A stretch of 64,000 nt of DNA. It comes from SZAS-103 sp038226665. Lineage in GTDB: Bacteria > Pseudomonadota > Gammaproteobacteria > Xanthomonadales > Xanthomonadaceae. The notes beneath the pieces are model-generated. The model had not been told where the DNA came from. It worked only from the letters and a program-made list of their open reading frames with translations, and ran no database searches. Location of the stretch: the NCBI GenBank assembly GCA_038226665.1, contig JBBRQI010000014.1:14206-78205 (forward strand), read 5' to 3'. This document shows, piece after piece, positions 18,222-27,806 of the stretch (position 1 is the first letter of the stretch; the number at the start of each line of letters is the position of its first letter). A program made the position numbers and the translations under genes.

Positions 18222-19130
18222 ATGTCCGGCCAGGCCGACACGCTCAAGACAATTTTCCACGCGCTCGGTGCGAACTTCCTGATCTTCGTTGCGAAGCTCG
18301 GCGCGGCCCTGTTCACGGGCTCGGGCGCGATGATGGCCGAATCGGTGCACTCGCTGGCCGACTGCGGCAACCAGGTGCTGTTGCTGTACGGCGTGCGCAA
18401 GGCGCAGCGTCCGCCATCGCCGGACTATCCGCTCGGCCATGGGCGCGAGATCTATTTCTGGTCGTTCCTCGTCGCGCTGATGCTGTTTTCCGTCGGCGGC
18501 GTCTTTTCGGTTTACGAAGGCTGGCACAAGCTCCACCACTCCGAGCCGTTGACCCAGCCATGGTGGGCGCTGTTCGTGTTGCTCTTCAGCATCGCCGCCG
18601 AAGGCTTCTCGATGCGCACCTGCATGCAGGAAGCGAACAAGGCGCGCGAAGGCCGCAGTTTGTGGAAGTGGTTCCGGCAGAGCCGGCAGAGCGAACTGAT
18701 CGTGATCTTCGGCGAGAACCTTGCCGACCTGCTGGGCCTCGGCACGGGGCTGGTCGCGGTCATCGCGACGATGGCGACCGGCGATCCGATGTGGGATGCG
18801 ATCGGTACCCTCGTCATTGGCGTGTTGCTGATCGTGGTCGCGGTGTTCGTCGCGGTCGAGGTCAAGGCGTTGCTGATCGGGCAAAGCGTCGAGCCCGCCG
18901 TGCACCGCGCGATCTATTCCTATTTCAACGAGCGTCCCGAAGTACGCGGCGTCTTCAGCCTGATCACCATGCAGATGGGCAGCGACATCATGGTCGCGGT
19001 GCAGGCGGAAATGGATTTCTCGCTGCGCGGCGACGAGCTCGTGAAGCAGATCAATGCGGTGGAAGCCGGATTGAAAGAACAATTTCCGCAGGTGAAATGG
19101 CTGTTCTTCGAGCCTGACAATTCGGACTGA
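18222..19130 (+). CDS. cation diffusion facilitator (Zn/Fe efflux type)
   Basis: 302 residues from the ATG at 18222 (MSGQADTLKTIFHALGANF), matching the family length of about 300. Six hydrophobic segments. The metal site in TM2 is AESVHSLADCGNQ and the second in TM5 is GENLADLLGLG. A C-terminal cytosolic ferredoxin-like domain (AVQAEMDFSLRGDELVKQIN) is present. Proton-coupled export of divalent metals from the cytosol; the ion cannot be assigned. Divergent from the GNAT gene. Confidence 0.92.
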   Translation: MSGQADTLKTIFHALGANFLIFVAKLGAALFTGSGAMMAESVHSLADCGNQVLLLYGVRKAQRPPSPDYPLGHGREIYFWSFLVALMLFSVGGVFSVYEGWHKLHHSEPLTQPWWALFVLLFSIAAEGFSMRTCMQEANKAREGRSLWKWFRQSRQSELIVIFGENLADLLGLGTGLVAVIATMATGDPMWDAIGTLVIGVLLIVVAVFVAVEVKALLIGQSVEPAVHRAIYSYFNERPEVRGVFSLITMQMGSDIMVAVQAEMDFSLRGDELVKQINAVEAGLKEQFPQVKWLFFEPDNSD

Positions 19131-19139
19131 GTCGCGGAA

Positions 19140-19988
19140 TCAGTCAGTCGTTTCGCGACGCAACCATTCCAGCCTGTGCGACGCCCCATCTTCTCCAAGC
19201 TCGGCCGCGAGCGACGGCAATGCAGCTGCAATTTCGACGTCGAGCTTCCACGGCGGGTTGACGATCAGCATGCCACTGCCGTTGAGTCGCAGTGGCGAAT
19301 CATCGGGACGAATCAGCAGCTCGGCAAGCAGGATCTCCTGCGCCGGCAGCTTCGTGACCGCGCGCAGGAAGCGCTGCAGGCTGCGGCGCTGCTTGATCGG
19401 AAACCACACCGCGAAGATGCCCTGCGGCCAGCGTTGCAGGCCTTCGGTCAATGCAGCGAGCACAGCGCCGAATTCAGCTTCCTGGGTTTCGTATGGCGGA
19501 TCGATCAGCACAAGTCCGCGTCGCGGCTTTGGCGGAAGCAAGGCATTCATCGCGGCATAACCGTCACCGGGTTGCACATGTACGCGGCGATCGCGCGCGA
19601 ACAGTGCGGCCAATGCGCGCGCTTCATCGGCCTGCGTTTCATAACAGGTCAGGCGGTCGTCGTCGCGCAATGCCATCGCAGCGAGCATCGGCGATCCCGG
19701 ATAAATACGCAGTCCGCCATCGGGATTGCAGGCGCGCAGCGCATCCTGGTAGCGCCTGATCGCGACCGCATCGGTTTTCGCGCCAAGCACGCGCGCGACG
19801 CCTGCGTCGGCCTCGCCGGTTTTCCGCGCAGGATTGTCGTGCAGCGCGTAGCGCCCGCGTCCCGCGTGCGTATCCAGCACCATGAACGGCGTGTCCTTGC
19901 GCTTGAGCGCATCGATCAGCGCAAGCAACACGACATGCTTGAAGACATCGGCGTGGTTGCCGGCATGGAAGGCGTGTCGATAGTTCAT
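19140..19988 (-). CDS. rlmJ: 23S rRNA (adenine2030-N6)-methyltransferase RlmJ
   Basis: 282 residues from the ATG at 19988 (MNYRHAFHAGNHADVFKHV), matching E. coli RlmJ in length and in this hallmark N-terminus. DTHAGRGRY is SAM motif I, and LIDPPYE is the N6-adenine catalytic motif. It methylates A2030 of 23S rRNA. Converges with the cation efflux gene, with a 9-bp gap. Confidence 0.95.
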   Translation of the reverse strand: MNYRHAFHAGNHADVFKHVVLLALIDALKRKDTPFMVLDTHAGRGRYALHDNPARKTGEADAGVARVLGAKTDAVAIRRYQDALRACNPDGGLRIYPGSPMLAAMALRDDDRLTCYETQADEARALAALFARDRRVHVQPGDGYAAMNALLPPKPRRGLVLIDPPYETQEAEFGAVLAALTEGLQRWPQGIFAVWFPIKQRRSLQRFLRAVTKLPAQEILLAELLIRPDDSPLRLNGSGMLIVNPPWKLDVEIAAALPSLAAELGEDGASHRLEWLRRETTD

Positions 19989-20151
19989 CGATACAGTTTC
20001 CCATGCTCGGCTGTGATGGTGAGCCTTCGCTTGCGGGATCGCGCATTTCTTCAAAGCGCGTAAAAGCGTTTCCCGTGTGTTCTTGCTTAATCCGATGCCA
20101 ACCTGCTACGCAGGCTCGACGGAAGGAATCCAGCGAAGAACGAAGGACGGT

Positions 20152-21204
20152 CTACGGCCGCGCTTCCAGCACCAGATTGAACGGCGTCTCCGTCGCACGC
20201 CTGAAACTCCCGAACCCACCCTCATCGACCATCACTTTGCGCAGCCTCGCCTCACCGGCCTGCGCGCCCAGCGCCGGGCCGTTGCGCGCGAGCGAGACCG
20301 GTACGCAGATTTGCGACGAAGCGCCGTACATCACGCGCCCGACCGGATTGTGGTTGTCCTCGACGCGATCGTTCGCGAACGGTTCCACCAGCATGCAGGT
20401 TCCGTCGGGCTTCAGCGCCTGATGTGCGTGGCGGGCGGCGCCAGCGGGATCGCCCATGTCGTGCAGGCAATCGAAGAACGCGATCAGGTCGAAGTCCCTG
20501 TCCTTGTAGCCGGTCGCATCGGCGACTTCGAAGCGTGCGTTGGCCGCGCCTGCGGCACTCGCTTTTTCACGTGCGGTATCGATCGATGTCGTGTGATAGT
20601 CGTAGCCGATGAACTGCGAATCCGGATAGGCCAGCGCCATCAGGATGGTGCTCGCGCCATGGCCGCAGCCGACGTCGGCGACCTTGGCGCCGCTTGCGAG
20701 TTTGGCTGCGACGCCATCCAGCGCGGGCAGCCACGACGTCATCAGGTTCGCGTTGTAGCCAGCGCGGAAAAACCGTTCGGTGCCATGGAACAGGCACGGA
20801 TGGTGCTCGCCCCATTCCATGCCCTTGCCGGTCTTGAAGTTCTCGATAGTCCGGTCGAGCGCGTGAAACGTGGCCTCGATGATGTTGTACGCGCCTGGCA
20901 GGTCGACCGGGCCGCCCGGATCGGCAAGGCAGAGCGCCTGTTCCGGGGTCAGCGAATACGCGCCATTGCTCGCGTCGTACTGCACGTAGCCGCCGGCGGC
21001 CTGGTTGTTGAGCCACTCGCAGACATAACGTTCATGGGTGCCTGTGCTCGCGGCCAGGTCGGCCGGTGTATGCGGGCCGCCGGCCAGGGTCTTGTAGTAG
21101 CCGAGTCGGTCGCCGACCAGCATCAGGGTCGCGCTCATCGCGGCGCCGAGATCGCCGACCGCGTGGCCGAGGAAGGCATTCAATTTCTGTTCGTCGATGG
21201 ACAT
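20152..21204 (-). CDS. class I SAM-dependent methyltransferase (Rv2258c-like)
   Basis: 350 residues. The N-terminal winged-helix/dimerisation region (ADLAASTGTHERYVCEWLNNQAAGGYV) is followed by a Rossmann domain with SAM motif I VADVGCGHGAS, FIGYDYH and FFDCLHDMGDP. The architecture matches O-/C-methyltransferases of the Rv2258c type acting on small molecules. Single gene, divergent from creB; substrate unknown. Confidence 0.85.
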   Translation of the reverse strand: MSIDEQKLNAFLGHAVGDLGAAMSATLMLVGDRLGYYKTLAGGPHTPADLAASTGTHERYVCEWLNNQAAGGYVQYDASNGAYSLTPEQALCLADPGGPVDLPGAYNIIEATFHALDRTIENFKTGKGMEWGEHHPCLFHGTERFFRAGYNANLMTSWLPALDGVAAKLASGAKVADVGCGHGASTILMALAYPDSQFIGYDYHTTSIDTAREKASAAGAANARFEVADATGYKDRDFDLIAFFDCLHDMGDPAGAARHAHQALKPDGTCMLVEPFANDRVEDNHNPVGRVMYGASSQICVPVSLARNGPALGAQAGEARLRKVMVDEGGFGSFRRATETPFNLVLEARP

Positions 21205-21407
21205 GAGATGCTCCAGTCCTGCGCGCGTATGCCGGGTCGCCGGAATGGCGGCCGGGGGAGGGCAGAATGCGACAGGTCATCGAGTCTAACGCGAACGATT
21301 TGGACTGGCGGACACGAGCGTTGATCGGGTCGCAAGAACCATCGTCGTTTGTTATCCGTGCGTAAAGATCGTGACGCTGCAGCATTCGCTTCCACTATGC
21401 TGGAGGC

Positions 21408-22109
21408 ATGACGACCACGCACGACCGCATGCCCCACGTCCTGCTGATCGAGGATGAAGCCGGTATCGCCGATGCAGTGCTGTACGCGCTGCGCAGCGAG
21501 GGTTTCGAGGCGAGCCATTGCCTGCTCGGCGGTGCCGGCCTCGAACGGCTTGTCGAGGGCGGGATCGACTTGGTCGTGCTCGATGTGGGCTTGCCGGATC
21601 GCAACGGCTTCGATGTGTGTCGCGAACTGCGCCGCAGCAGCAACATTCCGGTGATTTTCCTGACCGCGCGCTCCGACGAAATCGATCGCGTGGTCGGATT
21701 GGAGCTCGGTGCGGACGACTACATGGTGAAACCATTCTCGCCGCGCGAATTGATCGCGCGCGTTCGCGCGCGCCTGCGGCGCAGCGCGGGGCGGCAGCCC
21801 GATGCCCACGGCTGGAAGCGGACCGGCACATTCGAGCACGATCCATCCGGCCACCGCATCCGTTACCACGGGCAGGCGCTTGCATTGACGCGTTATGAGT
21901 ACGGATTGCTTGCCGCGTTGCTCGCGCGACCGGGAGCGATCCTGACGCGCATGCAATTGATGGAGGCGGTCTGGATCGATGCCGCCGACAGCGCCGACCG
22001 TACCGTGGATGCGCATGTCAAGACGCTGCGCGCCAAGCTGCGTGCCATCGCGCCGGACGATGATCCGTTGCGCACGCATCGCGGCGTTGGCTACGCGTTG
22101 GAGACCTGA
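21408..22109 (+). CDS. creB: response regulator CreB
   Basis: 233 residues. The receiver domain has the acidic pair in LIEDEAG, phosphoacceptor Asp59 in LVVLDVGLPD and Lys in MVKPFSP; an OmpR-type winged-helix DNA-binding domain follows. GGAGG lies only 1 nt before the ATG, unusually close. A -10-like TATGCT is at 21396-21401. It is directly followed by creC and then creD, which fixes the CreB assignment over other OmpR-family regulators. Confidence 0.88.
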   Translation: MTTTHDRMPHVLLIEDEAGIADAVLYALRSEGFEASHCLLGGAGLERLVEGGIDLVVLDVGLPDRNGFDVCRELRRSSNIPVIFLTARSDEIDRVVGLELGADDYMVKPFSPRELIARVRARLRRSAGRQPDAHGWKRTGTFEHDPSGHRIRYHGQALALTRYEYGLLAALLARPGAILTRMQLMEAVWIDAADSADRTVDAHVKTLRAKLRAIAPDDDPLRTHRGVGYALET

Positions 22110-23576
22110 GTGCGCCTCAGCCTGCGCATCTTTCTCGGCTACTTCCTGATCGTCGGCATCGCGGCGTGGCTGGTGATGCATGTTTTCGTCGGCGAGATCA
22201 AGCCGGGCGTGCGCCAGGCGATGGAAGATACCCTCGTCGATACCGCCAACGTCCTTGCGTTGCTTGCGGCCGACGACATGGCCAGCGGGCACATCAAGGA
22301 TGGCGCGTTTGCGCGGCGGGTGGGCGCATTGGGCAAGCGCGACGTGCACGCGCGCATCTGGGGCTTCCACAAGGAGTCGCTCGACTATCGCGTGTACGTC
22401 ACCGACGCGCGCGGCATCGTCGTGTTCGATTCCAGCGGCAAGGATGTCGGTCGCGATTACTCGCGCTGGAACGACGTCTATCTCACGCTGCGCGGGCGCT
22501 ATGGCGCGCGCTCGACACGCAGCGATCCGGCCGACGAGGATTCGACGGTGATGCACGTCGCCGCGCCCATTCTTGACGGCAGCGGCGCGGATAACGGCCG
22601 CATCATCGGCGTGCTGACGGTGGCGAAAGCGAACCGCACGATCGCGCCGTTCATCGCCAGCAGCCAGCTTGCGGTGCAGCGCTGGGGCGGGTTGCTGCTC
22701 GGCGTCGCGCTTGCGATCGGTTTGCTGATCAGCTTGTGGTTCGGACGCGAACTCGCGCGCTTGCAACGCTTCGCCCACGCGGTCACTGCTGGCGAACGCG
22801 CGCCGGCACCGCGCGGCAGCGGCGAGTTCGGCGAACTCGGGCAGGCGCTGGACACGATGCGCGAACGCCTCGATGGCAAGCAGTACGTCGAGCAATACGT
22901 GCACAGCCTGACCCATGAAATGAAGAGTCCGCTTGCTGCGATCCGCGGCGCGGCGGAACTGCTGCAGGATCCGTTGCCCGAAGCGGATCGCCAGCGCTTC
23001 GCGGGCAATGTCCTCGAGCATGCGCAGCGCCTCGCCCAGATGATCGACAAGACGCTCGCGCTCGCCGCGGTCGAGCATCGGCAGGCGATCGAGCAGCCGG
23101 AAATGTTCGACCTTGTCGCGCTTGCGCGCGAGCTGGCAGCCGAATGCGCGATGCAGGTTTCAGCGCTGGAATTGACGCTGCGTGTCGACGCGCCGGGCGT
23201 GCCGATCAGGATACTCGGCGATCGCTTCCTGGTCGGGCAGGCGTTGCGCAACCTGCTGCGCAACGCGATCGAATTTTCTCCGCGCGGCGGTGCGGTGCAT
23301 GTCGTCCTGCGCGTCGAGGGAGGCGAGTTGCGCATCGACGTCCGCGATGCCGGGGCGGGCGTTCCCGATTTCGCATTGGAGCGCGTGTTCGAGCGCTTCT
23401 ATTCGCTGCCGCGTCCCGGTGCCGGCAGTCGCAGCAGCGGCCTGGGTCTGTGCTTCGTGCGCGAGGTCGCACAATTGCATCGTGGCACGGCGACTCTGGA
23501 AAACGCGCAGGACGGTGGCGCGGTTGCGACGTTGCGTTTGCCGATTTCACCCGACTTCACACAGGCTTCGTCGTGA
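22110..23576 (+). CDS. creC: sensor histidine kinase CreC
   Basis: 488 residues, GTG start immediately after the creB stop. An N-terminal TM helix (FLGYFLIVGIAAWLVM), a periplasmic sensor region (about 30-180), a second TM (GGLLLGVALAIGLLI), HAMP, the phosphorylated His269 in LTHEMKSPLAAIRG, and an ATPase domain with NLLRNAIEFSP and SSGLGL. CreC senses metabolic state and phosphorylates CreB. Good length and context match. Confidence 0.9.
   Translation: MRLSLRIFLGYFLIVGIAAWLVMHVFVGEIKPGVRQAMEDTLVDTANVLALLAADDMASGHIKDGAFARRVGALGKRDVHARIWGFHKESLDYRVYVTDARGIVVFDSSGKDVGRDYSRWNDVYLTLRGRYGARSTRSDPADEDSTVMHVAAPILDGSGADNGRIIGVLTVAKANRTIAPFIASSQLAVQRWGGLLLGVALAIGLLISLWFGRELARLQRFAHAVTAGERAPAPRGSGEFGELGQALDTMRERLDGKQYVEQYVHSLTHEMKSPLAAIRGAAELLQDPLPEADRQRFAGNVLEHAQRLAQMIDKTLALAAVEHRQAIEQPEMFDLVALARELAAECAMQVSALELTLRVDAPGVPIRILGDRFLVGQALRNLLRNAIEFSPRGGAVHVVLRVEGGELRIDVRDAGAGVPDFALERVFERFYSLPRPGAGSRSSGLGLCFVREVAQLHRGTATLENAQDGGAVATLRLPISPDFTQASS
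23546..23560 (+). promoter_or_regulatory. cre-tag-like direct repeat upstream of creD
   Basis: TTCAC at 23546-23550 and TTCAC at 23556-23560, separated by 5 bp. The known CreB site is TTCAC-N6-TTCAC, so the spacing is one base short. It lies inside the end of creC, 68 bp before the creD start, where CreB control would be expected. Confidence 0.25.
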
Positions 23577-23627
23577 ACGCATGTGCCGGGGCAAGGATGT
23601 ACGCATCCTCGCCACCGGAACTTCGCC

Positions 23628-24977
23628 ATGGGTCGCTCGCTGCTGTTCAAGTTCATCGTCATCGCCGTCTTGATCCTCGCGATCCTGGTTCCACTCGGCA
23701 TGATCCGCGACACAATCGCGGAGCGCCAAGCCTATCGACAGCAAGCCGTCGCGAAGGTTGCGGAAAGCTATGCTGGTCCGCAGACGCTGGTCGGACCGGT
23801 CCTGGTCGTGCCGTATCTGGTCGAGGTGCAGACCACGCACAACGACGAAAACGCCGTGGCGCACACGGTCGTCCGCAACGAGTGGATGCAATGGGTTTTC
23901 TTTCCGAAGTCCGAGCAACTGGATGGAAACATCCTGCCCGATGTGCGCCATCTCGGCCTGTACGACGTGCAGGTGTACGAGTTGCGCGGCAGGCTTTCCG
24001 GTCGCTTCGACCTGACCGTGCCGCAGCCTGCGGCTGGCTGTCGATTGTTGCAGGTTGGTACGCCTTTCCTCAGCGTCGGCGTGGACGACGTGCGCGGCCT
24101 GATCGGCACGCCGCAGTTGCGCGTCGACAACCAGCCCGCGACGCTGCTGCAAGGCATCGGTGCGGGCCGCACTGGCGCTGGCGTGCATGCCGACCTCGCG
24201 CCGATCGCCGCGGGCGACAAGCGCACGCTGGCGTTCACTCTCGATCTCGCAGTCGGCGGCACCGAACGCCTCGCGATCGCGCCGATCGCAGACGACAACC
24301 GCATCGAACTGAAATCGACATGGCCGCATCCGCAATTCGCGGGCCGCTTTCGTCCGCACACGCCAGAGCTATCGGCAAAAGGATTCGATGCGATCTGGGA
24401 AGTCTCCGCACTCGCTGCGAACACGCAAAGTCAAATTGCCGCAAGTACGAACACGGAAGGCATGGACCGGATCGAGCTGACCCTGGTCGACCCGGTGAGC
24501 ATCTACACCGAGATCGATCGCGCCAGCAAATACGGACTGCTGTTCGTGCTGCTGACCTTTGTCGGCTTCTTCATGTTCGAATTGATCAAGCAGCTGCGCA
24601 TCCATCCGATCCAGTACCTGTTGGTCGGCCTTGCGCTCGCGATCTTCTTCCTGCTGTTGCTGAGCCTGTCCGAACACATCGCGTTCGCGTTGGCATATCT
24701 GTGCGCAAGCGCTGCGTGCATCGGGCTGCTGGGTTTCTACGTCGGCAACGTGTTGCACAGCTACGCACGCGGTGGCGGTTTTGCCGCGATGCTGACCGCG
24801 TTGTACGCGGCGCTGTACGGCCTGCTGGTCTCGGAAGACAACGCGTTGGTGCTTGGCTCGCTGATGCTGTTCGCGATCCTCGCCGCGATCATGATCGTCA
24901 CCCGCAAGATCGACTGGTACGGCGTTGCGCAGTTGCCGGTAGCTGCCACGCCTACACCGACACCCGCAATGCCATGA
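23628..24977 (+). CDS. creD: inner membrane protein CreD
   Basis: 449 residues from the ATG at 23628 (MGRSLLFKFIVIAVLILAIL); E. coli CreD has 450. One N-terminal TM helix, a large periplasmic region with QTLVGPVLVVPYLVE, then several C-terminal TM helices (LLFVLLTFVGFFMFELIKQL onward). CreD is the main CreBC target, linked to envelope integrity and resistance to colicin/beta-lactam stress. Its stop overlaps the next gene's ATG. Confidence 0.92.
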   Translation: MGRSLLFKFIVIAVLILAILVPLGMIRDTIAERQAYRQQAVAKVAESYAGPQTLVGPVLVVPYLVEVQTTHNDENAVAHTVVRNEWMQWVFFPKSEQLDGNILPDVRHLGLYDVQVYELRGRLSGRFDLTVPQPAAGCRLLQVGTPFLSVGVDDVRGLIGTPQLRVDNQPATLLQGIGAGRTGAGVHADLAPIAAGDKRTLAFTLDLAVGGTERLAIAPIADDNRIELKSTWPHPQFAGRFRPHTPELSAKGFDAIWEVSALAANTQSQIAASTNTEGMDRIELTLVDPVSIYTEIDRASKYGLLFVLLTFVGFFMFELIKQLRIHPIQYLLVGLALAIFFLLLLSLSEHIAFALAYLCASAACIGLLGFYVGNVLHSYARGGGFAAMLTALYAALYGLLVSEDNALVLGSLMLFAILAAIMIVTRKIDWYGVAQLPVAATPTPTPAMP

Positions 24978-25531
24978 CCACGCACGCACGGAAGGCGATT
25001 GGAAACGAATGCACGATGGCGACGTCCGATGCGGGCGTTCGCGTTGCGGAGCCAGCCGATCGCGAGTTCGTGATCTCGCTCGCGCCACAACTGGTCGCGT
25101 CCGGGCTGCCGCCCTGGCGCGATCCGCGCCGGATGCTCGCGGCCTACATCGAAGTCATCAACAGCATCCTTCAAATGGAAGGACTGCAAAGCCGGCCGCA
25201 GCTGATGCAAAGCCGACAGGAAAGAGTGCAGCGCCACAAACAGCGCGCTGATGCAACCTTGCTGATTGCCGAAGACGAACACGCAGTTCCGCTCGGGTTT
25301 ATCCTTCTCGTCGCGGCGATGGATTGCTACACGCACGCGCGATGCGGCCATGTTGCGCAGCTTGTTGTCGCAGATGCCCGGCATGAATTTGCTGCTGGAC
25401 TCGCGCTGACCGCAGCCGCCGAAACATGGGCGCGTTCGCAGGGCGGACGCTTACTCACGCTCAGCGAGTTCTGGGCGAACCATCCGGCAAGGGCCGTGTG
25501 CGATCACGCCGATTCGTCGAGGAGATCGTGA
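24974..25531 (+). CDS. GNAT acetyltransferase-like gene, probably frameshifted
   Basis: 185 residues from the ATG at 24974, which overlaps the creD stop (ATGA); ATG at 25016 is an alternative. A GNAT-like core is visible: PLGFILLVAAMD, VAQLVVADARHEFAAGLALT, AAETWARSQGG and FWANHPARA. The usual R-G-x-G acetyl-CoA loop is degenerate (RHEFAAGLA). After FWANHPARA the frame loses similarity, but the alternative frame reads RFVEEIVKYRKT, the expected GNAT C-terminus, ending at 25584. A one-base indel near 25495-25520, real or a sequencing error, would explain this. Probably a decaying gene. Confidence 0.6.
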   Translation: MTTHARKAIGNECTMATSDAGVRVAEPADREFVISLAPQLVASGLPPWRDPRRMLAAYIEVINSILQMEGLQSRPQLMQSRQERVQRHKQRADATLLIAEDEHAVPLGFILLVAAMDCYTHARCGHVAQLVVADARHEFAAGLALTAAAETWARSQGGRLLTLSEFWANHPARAVCDHADSSRRS

Positions 25532-25699
25532 AATATCGCAAGACGGCGTCGCAAGCTACGCGGCCGTACGGCCGCAGCGCATGACTGGAGACGCCGTGAT
25601 CGACGTTCGACCGCACGATGCGTGCATCGTCCCGGATGCGACGGCGCATGGATCATGGCGACAAAAATGTAATACCGTTCATTCCAGCAACGCCATGAA

Positions 25700-25727
25700 A
25701 AAGACCGGCATCGAGCCGGTCTTTTTT
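25700..25727. terminator. bidirectional rho-independent terminator
   Basis: A 9-bp stem AAGACCGGC / GCCGGTCTT (25701-25709 and 25715-25723) with a 5-nt loop, flanked by an A run on the left and a T run on the right. It therefore works for the creBCD-GNAT transcript on + and the DUF885 transcript on -. Confidence 0.9.
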
Positions 25728-25748
25728 GTGCCGCGATAACGTTCGGAC

Positions 25749-27572
25749 TCAGCTTTTCCGGCTTTTGATCCAGGCATCAATCTTTTGTTCGAGCACCGCC
25801 AATGGCAACGCTCCGTCCTTTAGCAGTTCCGTATGGAACGCACGCACGTCGAACTTCGCGCCGAGCGCCGAAGCTGCGCGGGCGCGCAACTCGGTGATCT
25901 TCATCTGCCCCGTCTTGTAGGCCAGCGCCTGCGCCGGCATCGCGATGTAGCGTTCGACTTCGGCGATCACGTCGGTCTTGCTCATCGCCGAGTTGTCGAG
26001 CATGTACTGAATCGCCTGATCGCGCGTCCAGCCCTTGCTGTGCAGGCCGGTGTCGACAACAAGGCGCATTGCGCGGAACTGCTCGTTCTGTAGCTGGCCG
26101 AATTCCTGGTACGGATCGGTGTACATGCCGAGTTCGTAGCCGATCGTTTCGCAGTACAGCGCATAACCTTCGATGTAGGCGGTGAAGCCGCCGAAGCGAC
26201 GGAACTTCGGCAGGCCGGTTTGTTCCTGCTGGATGGACAACTGGAAGTGATGGCCCGGGATCGCTTCGTGCACGAACAGGTCTTCCATCTCCCAGTTCTT
26301 GCGCGAGGGCAGGTCGTAGGTATTGACGTAGAAGATGCCGGGACGCTTGCCGTCCTCGCTCGGCGGCTGGTAAGAACCGCCGGCAGCGGATTGGGCCCGG
26401 TAGGCTTCGACCGGACGAATCTCGAATTTCGCCTTCGGCTCGATCGAGAAATCGCGCGGCACGCCTTTCTCCACTTTCGCGTACACGCTGTTGTAGCCAG
26501 CGAGCAAATCCTTCTCGCTCTTGAACGTGAACTTTGGATCGGTGTTGAGGTAGTGGAAGAACGCGTTGAGGTCGCCCTTGAAACCGAGCTTCACGCGCAG
26601 CGCATCCATCTGCTTCTTGATGCGCGCGACTTCGGCGAGACCGATCTGGTGGATCTGGTCGGGCGTTTCGTCGGTGGTCGTGTTGGTGCGCACCTGGTAC
26701 GCGTACCAGGCCTTGCCGTCGGGCAGTGCGTCGTAGCCGACGGTGTCGCGCGTATGCGTCATGTAGTCGTTGGCGATGTAGTCGCGCAAACGCTGGTACG
26801 ACGGCATCACCTGGTCGGCGATCAGGTGGCGATACGCAGCGGTCAGGCGCGCCTTGTCGGCGGCGGAAAAATCCTTCGGCATGTGGGTGATCGGGCCCCA
26901 GAACACGGTGTCCTCGGGCTTGGCCTTGATGACTGCGTCGAACTGCGGCACCACTTTCACCATCAGCACCTTCGGCTCGACGATGCCGAGCTTCACGCCC
27001 TCTTGCATGTTGGTGATGGCCTGGTCGAGCAATGCCGGAATCTTCCCCGCGCGCGCCAGCCAGTTGTCGTAGTCCTTCACAGTCTGAAAGGGTTGGGCAT
27101 CGGTGCCGGAGCCGAGCTGCACGGCCAGCAACGCGAGGTTGTTGAACTGGTCGATCGGCAGGTACTCGTTGTGAAAGCGCTCGCCGTCGATCGCATCCTG
27201 CTGCTGCTTCACGAAGATGTTGTACGACAGCAGCGCCTGCCCGCTGAGGCCATCCGGCCCGATCGCCTTGGCCTTTGCCAGCCATTCCTTGTTGAAACGA
27301 TTGTTCTCGTCGATGTACTTCTTCGACAGGAAATTCGGCAGCAGGTCGTTGTAGCGCGGGTCGCCGACGTAGGTCGCCTGGACCGGGTTGAGCTTGAGCG
27401 ATGCTTCCCAGAAGTCGGCGTAGAACTTGTCGAGTTGCGCGCTCTTGTCGGAGGCCGGCACCGTTGCCGGAATGGACGCCGGCGTGGATGCGCCCTGAGC
27501 CGATGCATCGAGAGCTATGGAACCGGCGCAAAGTGCAACGGCGATGGCGAGAACGAGGATCGGCTTGTGCAT
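25749..27572 (-). CDS. secreted DUF885 family peptidase
   Basis: 607 residues. Signal peptide MHKPILVLAIAVALCAGSIA at about 1-25. The DUF885 signature HEAIPGHHFQ (near 434), a zinc-peptidase-like HExxxH element, is followed by the family segment RFGGFTAYIEGYALYCE. Members are exported hydrolases/peptidases of poorly known substrate. Single gene, closed by the terminator at 25700-25727. The 234 bp upstream, up to the DUF502 gene, holds no gene I can support. Confidence 0.9.
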   Translation of the reverse strand: MHKPILVLAIAVALCAGSIALDASAQGASTPASIPATVPASDKSAQLDKFYADFWEASLKLNPVQATYVGDPRYNDLLPNFLSKKYIDENNRFNKEWLAKAKAIGPDGLSGQALLSYNIFVKQQQDAIDGERFHNEYLPIDQFNNLALLAVQLGSGTDAQPFQTVKDYDNWLARAGKIPALLDQAITNMQEGVKLGIVEPKVLMVKVVPQFDAVIKAKPEDTVFWGPITHMPKDFSAADKARLTAAYRHLIADQVMPSYQRLRDYIANDYMTHTRDTVGYDALPDGKAWYAYQVRTNTTTDETPDQIHQIGLAEVARIKKQMDALRVKLGFKGDLNAFFHYLNTDPKFTFKSEKDLLAGYNSVYAKVEKGVPRDFSIEPKAKFEIRPVEAYRAQSAAGGSYQPPSEDGKRPGIFYVNTYDLPSRKNWEMEDLFVHEAIPGHHFQLSIQQEQTGLPKFRRFGGFTAYIEGYALYCETIGYELGMYTDPYQEFGQLQNEQFRAMRLVVDTGLHSKGWTRDQAIQYMLDNSAMSKTDVIAEVERYIAMPAQALAYKTGQMKITELRARAASALGAKFDVRAFHTELLKDGALPLAVLEQKIDAWIKSRKS

Positions 27573-27806
27573 TGGAAACCCCAGATGGAATGAAAACGTG
27601 TGATGCGGCGAGTGAAGGGAGGCGATCGACGAACGTCAGTCGTAACGCATGGTGCTGCCGCGCCTGTCGTGTCGCGCGGGCCAAACGTCATGTAGCCCGG
27701 AAGTCATGGGAAACGCGGGAGCATGGAATGAGGAACAAAAAACACGAAAGGAGTTGGTGCGGGATTGATTGAGTCGTCGTCGCGAAGTCGCAGCATTGCG
27801 CCTGCG

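Noticed and set aside
21180..23078. 632-codon open frame on the - strand opposite creB/creC
   Set aside because: Mirrors the two-component genes, no recognisable domain; shadow.
25695..25738. Mini-ORF reading MKKTGIEPVFFVPR
   Set aside because: It is the translated stem-loop of the terminator, not a gene.
27573..27806. Intergenic stretch between the DUF885 and DUF502 genes as a small gene or RNA
   Set aside because: No ORF with a ribosome site and no convincing hairpin-T-run or promoter was found.
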